From Roseospira visakhapatnamensis (GTDB lineage: Bacteria; Pseudomonadota; Alphaproteobacteria; Rhodospirillales; Rhodospirillaceae), in contig NZ_JACIGK010000010.1 of assembly GCF_014197915.1 (NCBI RefSeq), positions 89,741 through 153,740 of the forward strand: a DNA stretch of 64,000 bases, written 5' to 3'. Both the position numbers and the translations under genes were made by a program. Position 1 is the stretch's first letter. Each line of letters begins with the position of its first letter. Shown one piece after another: positions 12,801 through 21,519 of the stretch. The notes under the pieces are model-generated. The model worked only from the letters and a program-made list of their open reading frames with translations. It ran no database searches and was not told where the DNA came from.

Positions 12801-15358
12801 GGGCGCCCCCGCCCATGCCCCTGTCGCTCCGTCTGGCGCTCCGGGAGTTGCGCGGCGGACTGTCCGGCCTGCGGGTGCTGCTGGCCTGTCTGGCGCTGGG
12901 CGTGTTCGCCATCGCCGCCGCCGGCTCGCTGACCCGCGCCATCCAGGCCGGGCTGGAGGCCGATGCCCAGGCGCTGCTCGGCGGCGACCTGGTGGTGGAG
13001 CGCCGCTACCAGCCGCCGGACGCGGCGGAGCAAGCGGCCCTGGAGGCCCTGGCCACCCCCGCCCGGGTGGCCACCCTGCGGGCCATGGCCGTGGCGCCGG
13101 GCGAGGCCGGCGCCCGCGCCCTGGTGGACCTGAAGGCGGTCGGCGACGGCTATCCCCTCTATGGCACAGTGACCCTGACAGGCGGCGGCCCGCTGGCCGA
13201 GGCCCTGGCCCGGCGGGACAGCACCTGGGGCGCGGTGGCGGCGCCCAACCTTCTGGACCGGCTGGGTCTGGCGGTGGGGGATCGCCTCCGGCTGGGGTCC
13301 CTGACCCTTGAAGTGCGCGACACCCTGGCCCGCGAGCCCGACCGCACCACCAGCCTGTTCAGCCTGGGTCCGCGCCTGATGATCTCGCTGGCCGCGCTGC
13401 CGGACACCGGGCTGGTGCGCCCGGGCAGCCTGGTGACCTGGGAAACCCGGCTGCGCGCCGACCAGGGCGTCCCGCCCGCGCGCATCCGCGCCCGCCTGAC
13501 CGAGACCTTCCCGGAGGCCGGCTGGCGATTGCGCGGCACCGATCAGGCGGCGGCCGGACTGACCCGGTTCCTGGAGACCCTGACCCTTTTCCTCACCCTG
13601 GTGGGCCTGACCGCGCTGCTGGTGGGCGGCATCGGCGTCGCCAACGCCACCGGCGCCTGGCTGCGGCGGCGCATGACCACCATCGCCACGCTGAAGTGCC
13701 TGGGGGCGCCGGCTGCCCTGATCTTCCGCGTCTACCTGATCCAGATCGGCGTTCTGGCGCTGCTGGGAATCGGGGTGGGCGTGGCCGGCGGCGCGGTCAC
13801 GCCCTGGCTGGTCCAGACGCTGGCCGCCGACCTGCTGCCGGTGCGGACCCAGGCGGCGATTTACCCCGGGCCGCTGCTGCTGGCCGCCACCTTCGGCGCC
13901 TTGACGGCGCTGGTGTTCGCGCTGTGGCCACTGGCCCGGGCTCGCGACATCCCCGCCCTGGCCCTGGTCAAGGGCGCGGACACGGCAACGGACCCCGCGC
14001 GCCGTTGGCCGCGTCGCCGCGACTTGCTGGGGTTGGCGGTGGCGCTGGCGGCCCTGGTGATCCTGACCGTGGCCAGCGCCGACGATCCCCGATTCGCGCT
14101 CGGCTTCACCGGCGGGGCGGCGGTGGCCATGGGGGTGTTCGCGCTGGCCGCCGTGCTCGTGCGGCGCCTGGCCCGCGCCGCCGGACCGCTGGCCCAGGGG
14201 CGCCCGGGCCTGCGCCTGGCGCTCGCCAACCTGCACCGGCCGGGTGCCGCCACCGGCCCGGTGGTCCTGTCGCTGGGCCTGGGGTTGTCGGTGCTGGTGA
14301 TCGTCGCCCTGATTCAAGGCAACCTGGCCCACCAGATCGACGAGCGCCTGCCGGATCGCGCGCCCTCCTTCTTCTTCATCGACCTTCAGCCCGACCAGGT
14401 GGACCCCTTCCGCGCGGTGCTCGCCGAAACCGGCGGCGCGGCCGTCGCCGAGACCGCCTTCGCCGACATGGTGCGGGGCCGCATCACCGCCCTGAACGGC
14501 GTGCCGGTGGCCGAGGCGACCGTGGATCCGGACGTGGCCTGGGCGCTGCGCGGCGATCGCGGCTTCACCACCGCCGCCACGCCGCCCGAGGGCACCACCC
14601 TGGTGCGCGGCACCTGGTGGCCCGAGGACCACGCCGGGCCGGCGCGGGTCTCGCTGCCCGACGACCTGGCCGCCGGCCTCGGCCTGGACATCGGCGACAC
14701 GCTGACCGTCAACATCCTGGGCCGCGAGATCACCGGCACCCTGGCCAACACGCGCCGGGTGGACTGGGGCAGCCTGCGTATCAACTTCACCTTCGTGGTC
14801 TCGCCCGACGCCCTGGCCGGCGCGCCGCGATCGTGGATCGCCACCGTGCGCCTGGACGGGGACGCGGCGACCGAGACCGCCGTCGAGCGCGCGGTCACCG
14901 ACGCCCTGCCCAACGTGTCGGCCATTCGTGTGAAAAACGCGCTGGAGTCGGTGCGCGTGATCCTGGACGGCGCCGCCCGCGCCATCACCGCCAGCGCCGC
15001 CGTCACCCTGCTGGCCGGCGGCCTAGTGCTGGCCGGCGCCATGGCCGCCGGGCACGGCCGGCGGGTCTACGAATCGGTGGTGCTCAAGGTGCTGGGCGCC
15101 ACGCGCGGCGCGCTGCTGCGCGGCTACCTGCTGGAGTATGGCCTTCTGGGGCTGGCGACCGGCGCCATCGCCGCCGCCGTGGGCACGGCCGGCGCCTGGG
15201 CCGTCGTGGTGTTCGTCATGGATACCGACTGGGTGTTCCTGCCCGACGTGCTGATCCTGACCCTGGTGGCCTGCGTGCTGGTCACCCTGACGGCCGGCTA
15301 CCTGGGCACCTGGCGGGCGCTGTCGGGCAAGGCCGGCCCCTGGCTGCGGAACGAGTGA
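12797..15358 (+). CDS. ybbP: FtsX-like permease of ABC transporter, YbbP type
   Basis: Membrane partner of the preceding ATPase. 853 residues from a GTG at 12797 that overlaps the ATPase stop; an in-frame ATG at 12815 (MPLSLRLALRELRGG) is equally plausible. One N-terminal membrane helix (residues ~22-42) is followed by a ~220-residue periplasmic domain, a FtsX four-helix core, two further central helices (LLGLAVALAALVILTVAS and FALGFTGGAAVAMGVFALAA), a second periplasmic domain and three C-terminal helices, about ten in all. This double-FtsX layout is the YbbP family. A perfect inverted repeat follows the stop. Confidence 0.9.
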   Translation: MRAPPPMPLSLRLALRELRGGLSGLRVLLACLALGVFAIAAAGSLTRAIQAGLEADAQALLGGDLVVERRYQPPDAAEQAALEALATPARVATLRAMAVAPGEAGARALVDLKAVGDGYPLYGTVTLTGGGPLAEALARRDSTWGAVAAPNLLDRLGLAVGDRLRLGSLTLEVRDTLAREPDRTTSLFSLGPRLMISLAALPDTGLVRPGSLVTWETRLRADQGVPPARIRARLTETFPEAGWRLRGTDQAAAGLTRFLETLTLFLTLVGLTALLVGGIGVANATGAWLRRRMTTIATLKCLGAPAALIFRVYLIQIGVLALLGIGVGVAGGAVTPWLVQTLAADLLPVRTQAAIYPGPLLLAATFGALTALVFALWPLARARDIPALALVKGADTATDPARRWPRRRDLLGLAVALAALVILTVASADDPRFALGFTGGAAVAMGVFALAAVLVRRLARAAGPLAQGRPGLRLALANLHRPGAATGPVVLSLGLGLSVLVIVALIQGNLAHQIDERLPDRAPSFFFIDLQPDQVDPFRAVLAETGGAAVAETAFADMVRGRITALNGVPVAEATVDPDVAWALRGDRGFTTAATPPEGTTLVRGTWWPEDHAGPARVSLPDDLAAGLGLDIGDTLTVNILGREITGTLANTRRVDWGSLRINFTFVVSPDALAGAPRSWIATVRLDGDAATETAVERAVTDALPNVSAIRVKNALESVRVILDGAARAITASAAVTLLAGGLVLAGAMAAGHGRRVYESVVLKVLGATRGALLRGYLLEYGLLGLATGAIAAAVGTAGAWAVVVFVMDTDWVFLPDVLILTLVACVLVTLTAGYLGTWRALSGKAGPWLRNE

Positions 15359-15401
15359 CCGCGCGACCGCTCCGCCTCCCGACCTCCCGCCGGTCGCGCG
15401 G
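15359..15401. terminator. bidirectional stem-loop between convergent genes
   Basis: A perfect 11-bp inverted repeat (ccgcgcgaccg at 15359-15369, cggtcgcgcgg at 15391-15401) with a 21-nt loop fills nearly the whole gap between the permease stop and the convergent FecR-domain gene. No T-run on either side. Confidence 0.55.
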
Positions 15402-15402
15402 C

Positions 15403-16053
15403 CTATTCGGCGACGGTCACGCTGGCCACCGCCCGTGCGACCTTCGCCGCGCCCCAGATACGCTGATCCCGGGGACCCTCGCGTGGCTGGAAGACCATCA
15501 CCCCCTCGCCCGGCGTGTCCAGGGTGGCGACGCCGCCGGGGGTGATCACATCCACGATGCCGTCCTGAAGCAGAACGCCGAAGCCACCGTCGATGACGCC
15601 GCCCCAGACGTCGGTGCCGCGAATGCCGATCACCGCCGCCCGCGTAACCACCTGGCCGCCGGCGTGGGTCCCCATCAACCGGAACGGACCGTTGAACAGA
15701 CGCATGGCCGTGGACAGGGCGCCCTCGGGACCGTCGCCCAGGGCCAGCGCGTCGACCACGAAGGCCGCGTCGGCGCCCAGTTGCAGCGTGCCACCGTCGG
15801 CCAGGGCGATTTCCAGGCGCGCGCCGGCACCCGTCGTCAGCATGTCGCCCGAGTCGACCGTGTCTCCGACCGCCAGGGACCGCGCGGTCCTGGCCGCCTC
15901 GGCGCGGGCGAACGCCTCGCCTTGCACGCGGGCCACGGTCCCCACGGTGTCGGCCGCCGCCGGCCGCGTCAGCAGGGCCATGACCACCACCACCAGGGCC
16001 GCCAGAAGCAGGATGCCCGGCACAATGCCACACCGTCGCGCGACTCCTCGCAT
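15403..16053 (-). CDS. secreted FecR-domain protein
   Basis: 216 residues from ATG 16053, chosen because GGGAGG lies upstream at good spacing; the frame continues upstream without resemblance to anything. A signal peptide is clear: MRGVARRCG, a long hydrophobic stretch, and cleavage after TRPAAA. The mature part (DTVGTVARVQGEAFARAEA, VDSGDMLTTGAGARLEIAL, GIRGTDVWGG) matches the FecR domain fold with the conserved RGTD motif. No TonB receptor or sigma factor is next to it, so it is probably a stand-alone periplasmic FecR-domain protein rather than an iron anti-sigma factor. Role unknown. Confidence 0.82.
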   Translation of the reverse strand: MRGVARRCGIVPGILLLAALVVVVMALLTRPAAADTVGTVARVQGEAFARAEAARTARSLAVGDTVDSGDMLTTGAGARLEIALADGGTLQLGADAAFVVDALALGDGPEGALSTAMRLFNGPFRLMGTHAGGQVVTRAAVIGIRGTDVWGGVIDGGFGVLLQDGIVDVITPGGVATLDTPGEGVMVFQPREGPRDQRIWGAAKVARAVASVTVAE

Positions 16054-16203
16054 GGGTTCCGTCCCTCCCCGTCCGCCGTGGGCGTCCGTCGACACCAGGG
16101 TCGCCGGACATTCGCCTCTCGGAACAGTCAGACTACGGGCAGGCCCCGCCGGGGGACAAGCCCGGCGCCCCCGCCAAAAGACCGAGAATGCACACACAGT
16201 ACG

Positions 16204-16240
16204 GGTATTTATAGACTATAAACATCTTGAGGATGTTTCT
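16204..16240. promoter_or_regulatory. AT-rich patch with perfect inverted repeat
   Basis: In the divergent spacer between the FecR-domain gene and the Bax-inhibitor gene, a conspicuously AT-rich stretch (tatttatagactataaac) leads into AAACATC (16220-16226) and GATGTTT (16232-16238), a 7-bp perfect inverted repeat with a 5-nt centre. It could be an operator or part of a promoter for either gene; no clear -35/-10 pair was found. Confidence 0.35.
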
Positions 16241-16377
16241 CCGCCCGGCCATCCGGCGGCGCGCGGGATCGCGGCAAAATCGGTCTCCGGCGGCCCCGGT
16301 TCTCGTTGAATTCCCCCGCCGGTGGTCCATATTTGAGGTCGAACCGAGTCCCCCTTCCTTTAGCAGAGGTACCGTCC

Positions 16378-17130
16378 ATGGCTCTCAACACCGACCGTCG
16401 CATCATGACGCGCGGCGCGGCAGAGGCGGCGCAAGTCGATGTCGGCCTGCGCCAGTACATGCTGCGTGTCTACAACCTGATGGCCTCCGGCCTGTTGCTG
16501 TCGGGCATCGTCGCCCTGGTCATCGACAACGTCCCGGCCGTCACCAGCCTGTTCTACGCCTCCGACCCGGCCACCGGCGCCGTGGTGGGGCTGTCCACGC
16601 TGGGGTACATCGGCCTGTTTTCGCCCCTGGTGGTGCTGTTCGGCGCCATGTTCATGATCCGCTCGGCCAGCCCGGCCATGGTGCAGGGCCTGTACTGGCT
16701 GTTCGTGGCCCTGCAAGGCATCGGCCTGTCGCTGCTGCTGAAGATCTACACGGACGCCAGCGTGGTCCGGGTGTTCTTCATCACCGCCGCGTCCTTCGCC
16801 GCGTTGAGCCTGTATGGCTACACCACCAAGCGCGACCTGTCCGGGATGGCCAGCTTCCTGATCATGGGCGTGTTCGGCATCCTGATCGCCGCCGTGGTGA
16901 ACATGTTCCTGGGGAGCTCGCTGCTCCAGTTCATGATCAGCGGCGCGGGCGTGCTGGTGTTCGCCGGCCTGACCGCCTACGACACCCAGCGCATCAAGGA
17001 AGAGTACTACGCCGTCGAGGGCGACTCCGCCTTGATGTCCAAGACCGCCACCTGGGGCGCGTTGTCCCTGTACATCAACTTCATCAACCTGCTTCAGTTC
17101 CTGCTGTACTTCCTGGGCAATCGCGAGTAG
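16378..17130 (+). CDS. Bax inhibitor-1/YccA family inner-membrane protein
   Basis: Multi-pass membrane protein of the BI-1 (TMBIM, YbhL/YccA) family, thought to act in ion homeostasis or membrane-protein quality control. 250 residues from ATG 16378 with AGAGG upstream. After a ~30-residue hydrophilic N-terminus seven hydrophobic segments follow. The family signature AGLTAYDTQRIKEEYY near residues 196-211 carries the conserved Asp. A strong terminator follows, so it is probably monocistronic. Confidence 0.93.
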   Translation: MALNTDRRIMTRGAAEAAQVDVGLRQYMLRVYNLMASGLLLSGIVALVIDNVPAVTSLFYASDPATGAVVGLSTLGYIGLFSPLVVLFGAMFMIRSASPAMVQGLYWLFVALQGIGLSLLLKIYTDASVVRVFFITAASFAALSLYGYTTKRDLSGMASFLIMGVFGILIAAVVNMFLGSSLLQFMISGAGVLVFAGLTAYDTQRIKEEYYAVEGDSALMSKTATWGALSLYINFINLLQFLLYFLGNRE

Positions 17131-17164
17131 CCCTCTCGCCCCGGAGTCCATCCGGATCGAGACG

Positions 17165-17195
17165 GCCCCGGACGCCCCCGCGTCCGGGGCTTTTT
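17165..17195 (+). terminator. Rho-independent terminator
   Basis: 10-bp GC stem (gccccggacg 17165-17174 with cgtccggggc 17181-17190), 6-nt loop, then TTTTT (17191-17195). Ends the Bax-inhibitor transcript. Confidence 0.92.
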
Positions 17196-17293
17196 CGTGA
17201 CGCCCCCTTCCCCGGCCGGCCCGGCGGGTGTAAACATCCCGGCTTCCCAGCAGACTCCGCCGGACGCCCGGCCCCCCGGAGACGCCCCGTCCC

Positions 17294-18097
17294 ATGGCCG
17301 ATGCCGCCCCATCCCCCGATCCCGCAGCCCGCCCCGAGGGCGAGCGCATCGCCAAGGTCCTCGCCCGCGCCGGGGTCTGCTCGCGCCGCGAGGCCGAGAG
17401 GCTGATCGCGGCGGGACGCGTCTCGGTGGACGGCCGGGTCCTGGACAGTCCGGCGCTCAACGTGACCGACCGCGCGCGCATCACCGTGGACGGCAAGCCC
17501 ATCCCGGCGGCCGAGCCGCCGCGCCTGTGGCGCTACCACAAGCCGCCGGGCCTGGTGACCACCACCCGCGACCCCCAGGGGCGGGCCACGGTGTTCGCGC
17601 AGTTGCCCGCCACCCTGCCCCGGGTGATGAGCGTCGGCCGCCTGGACCTGAACAGCGAGGGCCTGTTGCTGCTGACCAACGACGGCGGCCTGGCCCGCCA
17701 CCTGGAGCACCCGGACACCGGCTGGGTGCGGCGCTACCGGGTGCGCGTGCATGGCCGGGTGGAGCCGGAGCGGCTGGCGACCCTGGACAAGGGGGTGACC
17801 GTGGACGGCATCCGCTATGGCCCCGTCAAGGCCGCCCTGGAGCGCCAGCAGGGCGCCAACGCCTGGCTGCTCGTGGCGCTGCGCGAGGGCAAGAACCGCG
17901 AGGTCCGGCGCATCATGGAACACCTGGGCTGGGGGGTCACACGGCTGATCCGCGTCGGCTACGGCCCGTTCATCCTGGGCGCCATGGCGCGCGGCGCGGT
18001 GGAGGAAATCCCGCACCGCCAGGTGAAGGACCATCTGGGCAAGGCGCTGCATGGTGGCGGCGGGCCGTCCAGGCGGCGGCGGCCTCCCAGGGGCTGA
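17294..18097 (+). CDS. 23S/16S rRNA pseudouridine synthase, RluB/RsuA family
   Basis: Isomerises a uridine of rRNA to pseudouridine. 267 residues. An S4 RNA-binding domain (residues ~17-65: RIAKVLARAGVCSRREAERL) precedes the catalytic domain, whose motif GRLDLNSEGLLLLTNDG (residues ~115-131) holds the catalytic Asp. The C-terminal REGKNREVRRIMEHLGW is typical of the RluB/RluE/RsuA branch. The basic tail (PSRRRRPPRG) is common in RluB. Which uridine is modified cannot be told from sequence. rsmD follows after 20 bp. Confidence 0.9.
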   Translation: MADAAPSPDPAARPEGERIAKVLARAGVCSRREAERLIAAGRVSVDGRVLDSPALNVTDRARITVDGKPIPAAEPPRLWRYHKPPGLVTTTRDPQGRATVFAQLPATLPRVMSVGRLDLNSEGLLLLTNDGGLARHLEHPDTGWVRRYRVRVHGRVEPERLATLDKGVTVDGIRYGPVKAALERQQGANAWLLVALREGKNREVRRIMEHLGWGVTRLIRVGYGPFILGAMARGAVEEIPHRQVKDHLGKALHGGGGPSRRRRPPRG

Positions 18098-18117
18098 CGT
18101 CGAGGGAGCGGGTTGTC

Positions 18118-18684
18118 ATGCGCATCACCGCCGGCCGCCTGCGCGGCAAGCGCCTGGAGGCTCCGCCCGGTCAGGCCGTGCGGCCCACCTCGGACCGGGC
18201 CCGCGAGGCCCTGTTCAATGTGCTGGTGCATCGGTTCCAGGGGAACGGCCGCTTCACACTGGTTGGCGCGCGGGTGCTGGACGCCTGCGCCGGCACCGGC
18301 GCCCTGGGGCTGGAGGCGCTGTCCCGGGGCGCGGCCCACGTCACCTTCCTGGACCGGGATCCCGCCCAGGTCGGCGCCCTCCAGGAGTTGGCGCGCGCCT
18401 GGGGCATCGCCGCCGAGACCACGGTGTCACGCGCCGACGTGACCCGCCCGCCCCCGGCGCCGGCGCCCTGCGCCCTGGTTCTGATGGATCCGCCCTACGG
18501 CCAGGACCTGGCCAAGCCCGCCCTCGTCGCCCTGGACCGCGCCGGCTGGATCGCCCCCGACGCCCTATGCGTGGTGGAAACGGACCGCCACGACCCCCTG
18601 GAACCGCCGGCCGGCTTCACCCTGGCCGACGACCGCGCCCAGGGGCGGGCGCGCCTGCGCATCCTGCGCCGCGACGGGGCGTGA
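18118..18684 (+). CDS. rsmD: 16S rRNA (guanine966-N2)-methyltransferase
   Basis: SAM-dependent methylation of G966 in 16S rRNA. 188 residues from ATG 18118 with GAGGGAG upstream. Features are MRITAGRLRGKRL at the start, motif I DACAGTGALGLEALSRGA (residues ~59-76) and the catalytic DPPYG (~124-128). It is probably co-transcribed with the pseudouridine synthase just upstream. Confidence 0.95.
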   Translation: MRITAGRLRGKRLEAPPGQAVRPTSDRAREALFNVLVHRFQGNGRFTLVGARVLDACAGTGALGLEALSRGAAHVTFLDRDPAQVGALQELARAWGIAAETTVSRADVTRPPPAPAPCALVLMDPPYGQDLAKPALVALDRAGWIAPDALCVVETDRHDPLEPPAGFTLADDRAQGRARLRILRRDGA

Positions 18685-18725
18685 GGCGGCGGCGGGACCG
18701 GCCGGCACCGTCCCCGCGCCGCCTC
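18683..18725. terminator. stem-loop between convergent rsmD and glgP
   Basis: Inverted repeat with arms about 18683-18699 and 18708-18725; nine perfect pairs (gaggcggcg / cgccgcctc), then a mismatch and a GGGAC/GTCCC block. It occupies nearly the whole space between the two convergent stops. No T-run. Confidence 0.5.
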
Positions 18726-18729
18726 GGGA

Positions 18730-21207
18730 TCACAGCTCCATCGGCTTGATGGACCAGATGTCGTCCGCGTAGGTATGGATGGAGCGGTCGGACGAGAACA
18801 GCCCCATGCGCGCCACGTTGAGGATCGCCTTGCGGGCCCAGGTCTCCGGGTCCTGGTACAGGGCGTCCACGGCGGCCTGGGCGTCCAGGTAGGCGCGGAA
18901 ATCCGCCAGCACCATGTAGCGGTCGCCCTCCTCGAACAGGGCGTCGCGGATGGCGTGGTAGCGATTGACCTGCTGCGGGCTGAAGAAGCCCGAGGTGATC
19001 ATGTCGATCACCCGCTTGAGGTCGGCGTCCTCCTCCACCACGCGCCATGGATTGTAGCCGCGCTGCTTGGTCTGGGCGACCTCGTCGGCGGTGAGACCGA
19101 AGATGAAGATGTTGTCGTCGCCGACCTCTTCCTTGATCTCGATGTTGGCGCCGTCCAGGGTACCGATGGTCAGCGCGCCGTTGAGCGCGAACTTCATGTT
19201 GCCCGTGCCCGACGCCTCGGTCCCAGCGGTGGAGATCTGCTCCGACAGGTCGGCGCCGGGGATGGTCACCTCGGCGTTGGAGACGTTGTAGTTGGGCATG
19301 AAGATCACGCGCAGGCGATCGCGGACCTGGGGATCGTTGTTGATGGTCAGCGCCACGTCGTTGATCAGGCGGATGATCAGCTTGGCCAGGTGGTAGCCGG
19401 GGGCCGCCTTGCCGCCGACGATCACGGTGCGCGGACCGGGCACCGGGGCCCCGCCCTCGCGAATGGTGATGTACAGGTGGATGACGTGCAGCACGTTCAG
19501 GAGCTGCCGCTTGTACTCATGGATGCGCTTCACCTGCACGTCGAACAGGCTGTCCGGATCGGCCATGACGCCGGTCAGCCCCTTCATGTGCACCGCCAGC
19601 CGCTCCTTGTTGATGCGCTTGACCGCCATGAAGCGCGCGCGGAAGGCGCTGTCCTCGGCCAGCGGCTCCAGCGCCGTAAGCGCCGTGAGGTCGGTGGTCC
19701 AGGCATCGCCGATGGCCTCGGTGATCAGGTCGGACAGGCCCGGGTTGCACTGCAACAGCCAACGCCGCTGGGTCACCCCGTTGGTGACGTTGACGAACTT
19801 GCCCGGCGACATCTCGTCGAACTCGGGGAAGACGTTTTCCCGCAGCAGCCGCGTGTGCAGCGCCGCCACGCCGTTGACCCGCTTGCTGCCGACGATGGCC
19901 AGGTGGGCCATGCGGATGCGCTGGGTCGAGTCGTCCACCAGCGACATGCGGCGCAACGCCTCCATGTCGCCGGGGAAGCGGAAGCGCACCTGCTGAAGGT
20001 GATCGTGGTTGATCTGGTAGATGATCTCCAGGTGACGCGGCAACACATGCTCCAGCATGCCGATGGGCCAGGTCTCCAGGGCCTCGGGCAGCAGGGTATG
20101 GTTGGTGTAGCAGAAAATCCCCCGGGTCAGGTCCCAGGCCGGTTCCCAGTCCAGGCCGTGCACGTCCATCAGGATGCGCATCATCTCCGGGACCGCCAGG
20201 GCGGGATGGGTGTCGTTGAGCTGGATGGTGATCTTGTCCGGCAGCAGCGCCAGGTCCTTGTGGGCGCGCAGGTGACGGGCGACGATGTCCTGCAACGAGG
20301 CGGAGACGAAGAAGTACTCCTGCTTGAGCCGCAACTCCTGCCCCAGGACCGTGCTGTCCATGGGGTAGAGTACCTTGGACAGGGTCTCGGACGTGGTCTT
20401 GTCCTTGACCGCCTCGATGTAGTTGCCCTGGTTGAAGTAGCGCAGGTCGAAGGCATTGGTGGACTGCGCCGACCACAGGCGCAGATTGGAGATCACCGGG
20501 CTGTCGTAGCCGGTGACCTTCATGTCGTAGGCCATGGCGAGCACATCCTCGGTGTCCACCCACTGGCATTTCTGGCGGCCCTTCTCGTCCTTGAAGCAGA
20601 CGATGCGGCCGTGGAAGCGCACCGGGTAGTTCACGCCGTAGCGCACGAACTCCCACGGATTGCCCCGGTGCAGCCAGTTGTCGGGGTGCTCCACCTGCTG
20701 GCCGTCCTCGATGGTCTGCGAGAACATGCCGAACTGATAGCGGATGCCGTAGCCGTACCCGGGATAGCGATGCGTGGCCATGGAATCGAGGAAGCAGGCC
20801 GCCAGGCGCCCCAGGCCGCCGTTGCCCAGGGCCGGATCGGGCTCCTCCTCGGCGATGGCATCCAGGTCCTGGCCCAGGCCCTCCAGCGCCTCGCGCATCT
20901 TGCTTTCCACGCCGAAATCCAGCAGGTGCTTCATCAGCCGCCGGCCGGTCAGGAACTCCATCGACAGGTAGTAGACCCGCCGCGTGCCCTGGCCGTACTG
21001 GGCGCGGCTGGTGGTCATGCCGCGTTCCGAAAGAATGCCCTTGAGCAGATGCGAGACGGTCAGGAACCAGTCGCGCGGGCCGGCGGAGCGCGGATCGGTG
21101 CCGACGACCCGCACCATGTAGGTGATCAAAGCCCGCTGGATGCTGTCCACGTCCTGGGTATCGACGCGGCGGTCGCCCTCCAGGGCATCTTTCACCAAGT
21201 GATCCAT
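18730..21207 (-). CDS. glgP: glycogen/alpha-glucan phosphorylase
   Basis: Releases glucose-1-phosphate from glycogen ends using a pyridoxal-phosphate cofactor. 825 residues, family-typical. The start is set at ATG 21207 (MDHLVKDALEGDRR) because AGGAAGGA lies 9 bases upstream; frames further upstream run into a palindromic repeat. Landmarks are NGGLGRLAACFLDS in the N-terminal half and EASGTGNMKFALNGALTIGT near residues 660-680, containing the lysine that holds PLP. It follows glgA on the same strand with a 312-bp spacer containing repeat copy A. Confidence 0.97.
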   Translation of the reverse strand: MDHLVKDALEGDRRVDTQDVDSIQRALITYMVRVVGTDPRSAGPRDWFLTVSHLLKGILSERGMTTSRAQYGQGTRRVYYLSMEFLTGRRLMKHLLDFGVESKMREALEGLGQDLDAIAEEEPDPALGNGGLGRLAACFLDSMATHRYPGYGYGIRYQFGMFSQTIEDGQQVEHPDNWLHRGNPWEFVRYGVNYPVRFHGRIVCFKDEKGRQKCQWVDTEDVLAMAYDMKVTGYDSPVISNLRLWSAQSTNAFDLRYFNQGNYIEAVKDKTTSETLSKVLYPMDSTVLGQELRLKQEYFFVSASLQDIVARHLRAHKDLALLPDKITIQLNDTHPALAVPEMMRILMDVHGLDWEPAWDLTRGIFCYTNHTLLPEALETWPIGMLEHVLPRHLEIIYQINHDHLQQVRFRFPGDMEALRRMSLVDDSTQRIRMAHLAIVGSKRVNGVAALHTRLLRENVFPEFDEMSPGKFVNVTNGVTQRRWLLQCNPGLSDLITEAIGDAWTTDLTALTALEPLAEDSAFRARFMAVKRINKERLAVHMKGLTGVMADPDSLFDVQVKRIHEYKRQLLNVLHVIHLYITIREGGAPVPGPRTVIVGGKAAPGYHLAKLIIRLINDVALTINNDPQVRDRLRVIFMPNYNVSNAEVTIPGADLSEQISTAGTEASGTGNMKFALNGALTIGTLDGANIEIKEEVGDDNIFIFGLTADEVAQTKQRGYNPWRVVEEDADLKRVIDMITSGFFSPQQVNRYHAIRDALFEEGDRYMVLADFRAYLDAQAAVDALYQDPETWARKAILNVARMGLFSSDRSIHTYADDIWSIKPMEL

Positions 21208-21234
21208 CGCCGAGCGTCCTTCCTGTTGGCGCAT

Positions 21235-21449
21235 TGTCCCAACGGTCATCGACGATGACCGCCGAAGTTCGTGGCCGGCCCGCTTTCCGACCCGGCCACC
21301 CCAGGTAGTACCCTTGGGATGGCCGGGTGGGGGAACGGGCCGGTGTGCAGCTCAGGTCCCGCGTCGCGGGGCCTACCCTTTTTGAGATGGAGCGCCGACA
21401 AGGCGCCCCAGGGCGGATGAGTCACCCTCATCCGCCCTGGTGTTACCAT
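21235..21449 (-). repeat. palindromic repeat family, copy A (long form)
   Basis: About 215 bp between glgA and glgP, homologous in inverted orientation to the repeat at 45221-45375. In plus order it has a small hairpin (AACGGTCAT..ATGACCG), a long imperfect hairpin (CCCGGCCACCCC..GGGATGGCCGGGTGGGGG), an insert of about 70 bp with two further hairpins (GGTCCCGCG..GCGGGGCC and GCGCC..GGCGC), and GGGCGGATGAGT..CTCATCCGCCC. Its ends are more diverged than those of copies B and C. Confidence 0.8.
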
Positions 21450-21519
21450 AGCGCGAACCGAACCCGAAGAGGGAGGGCCCTTCGGTCCCGGCCGCGCGTT
21501 CCGATCCGCGATCCCCTGG

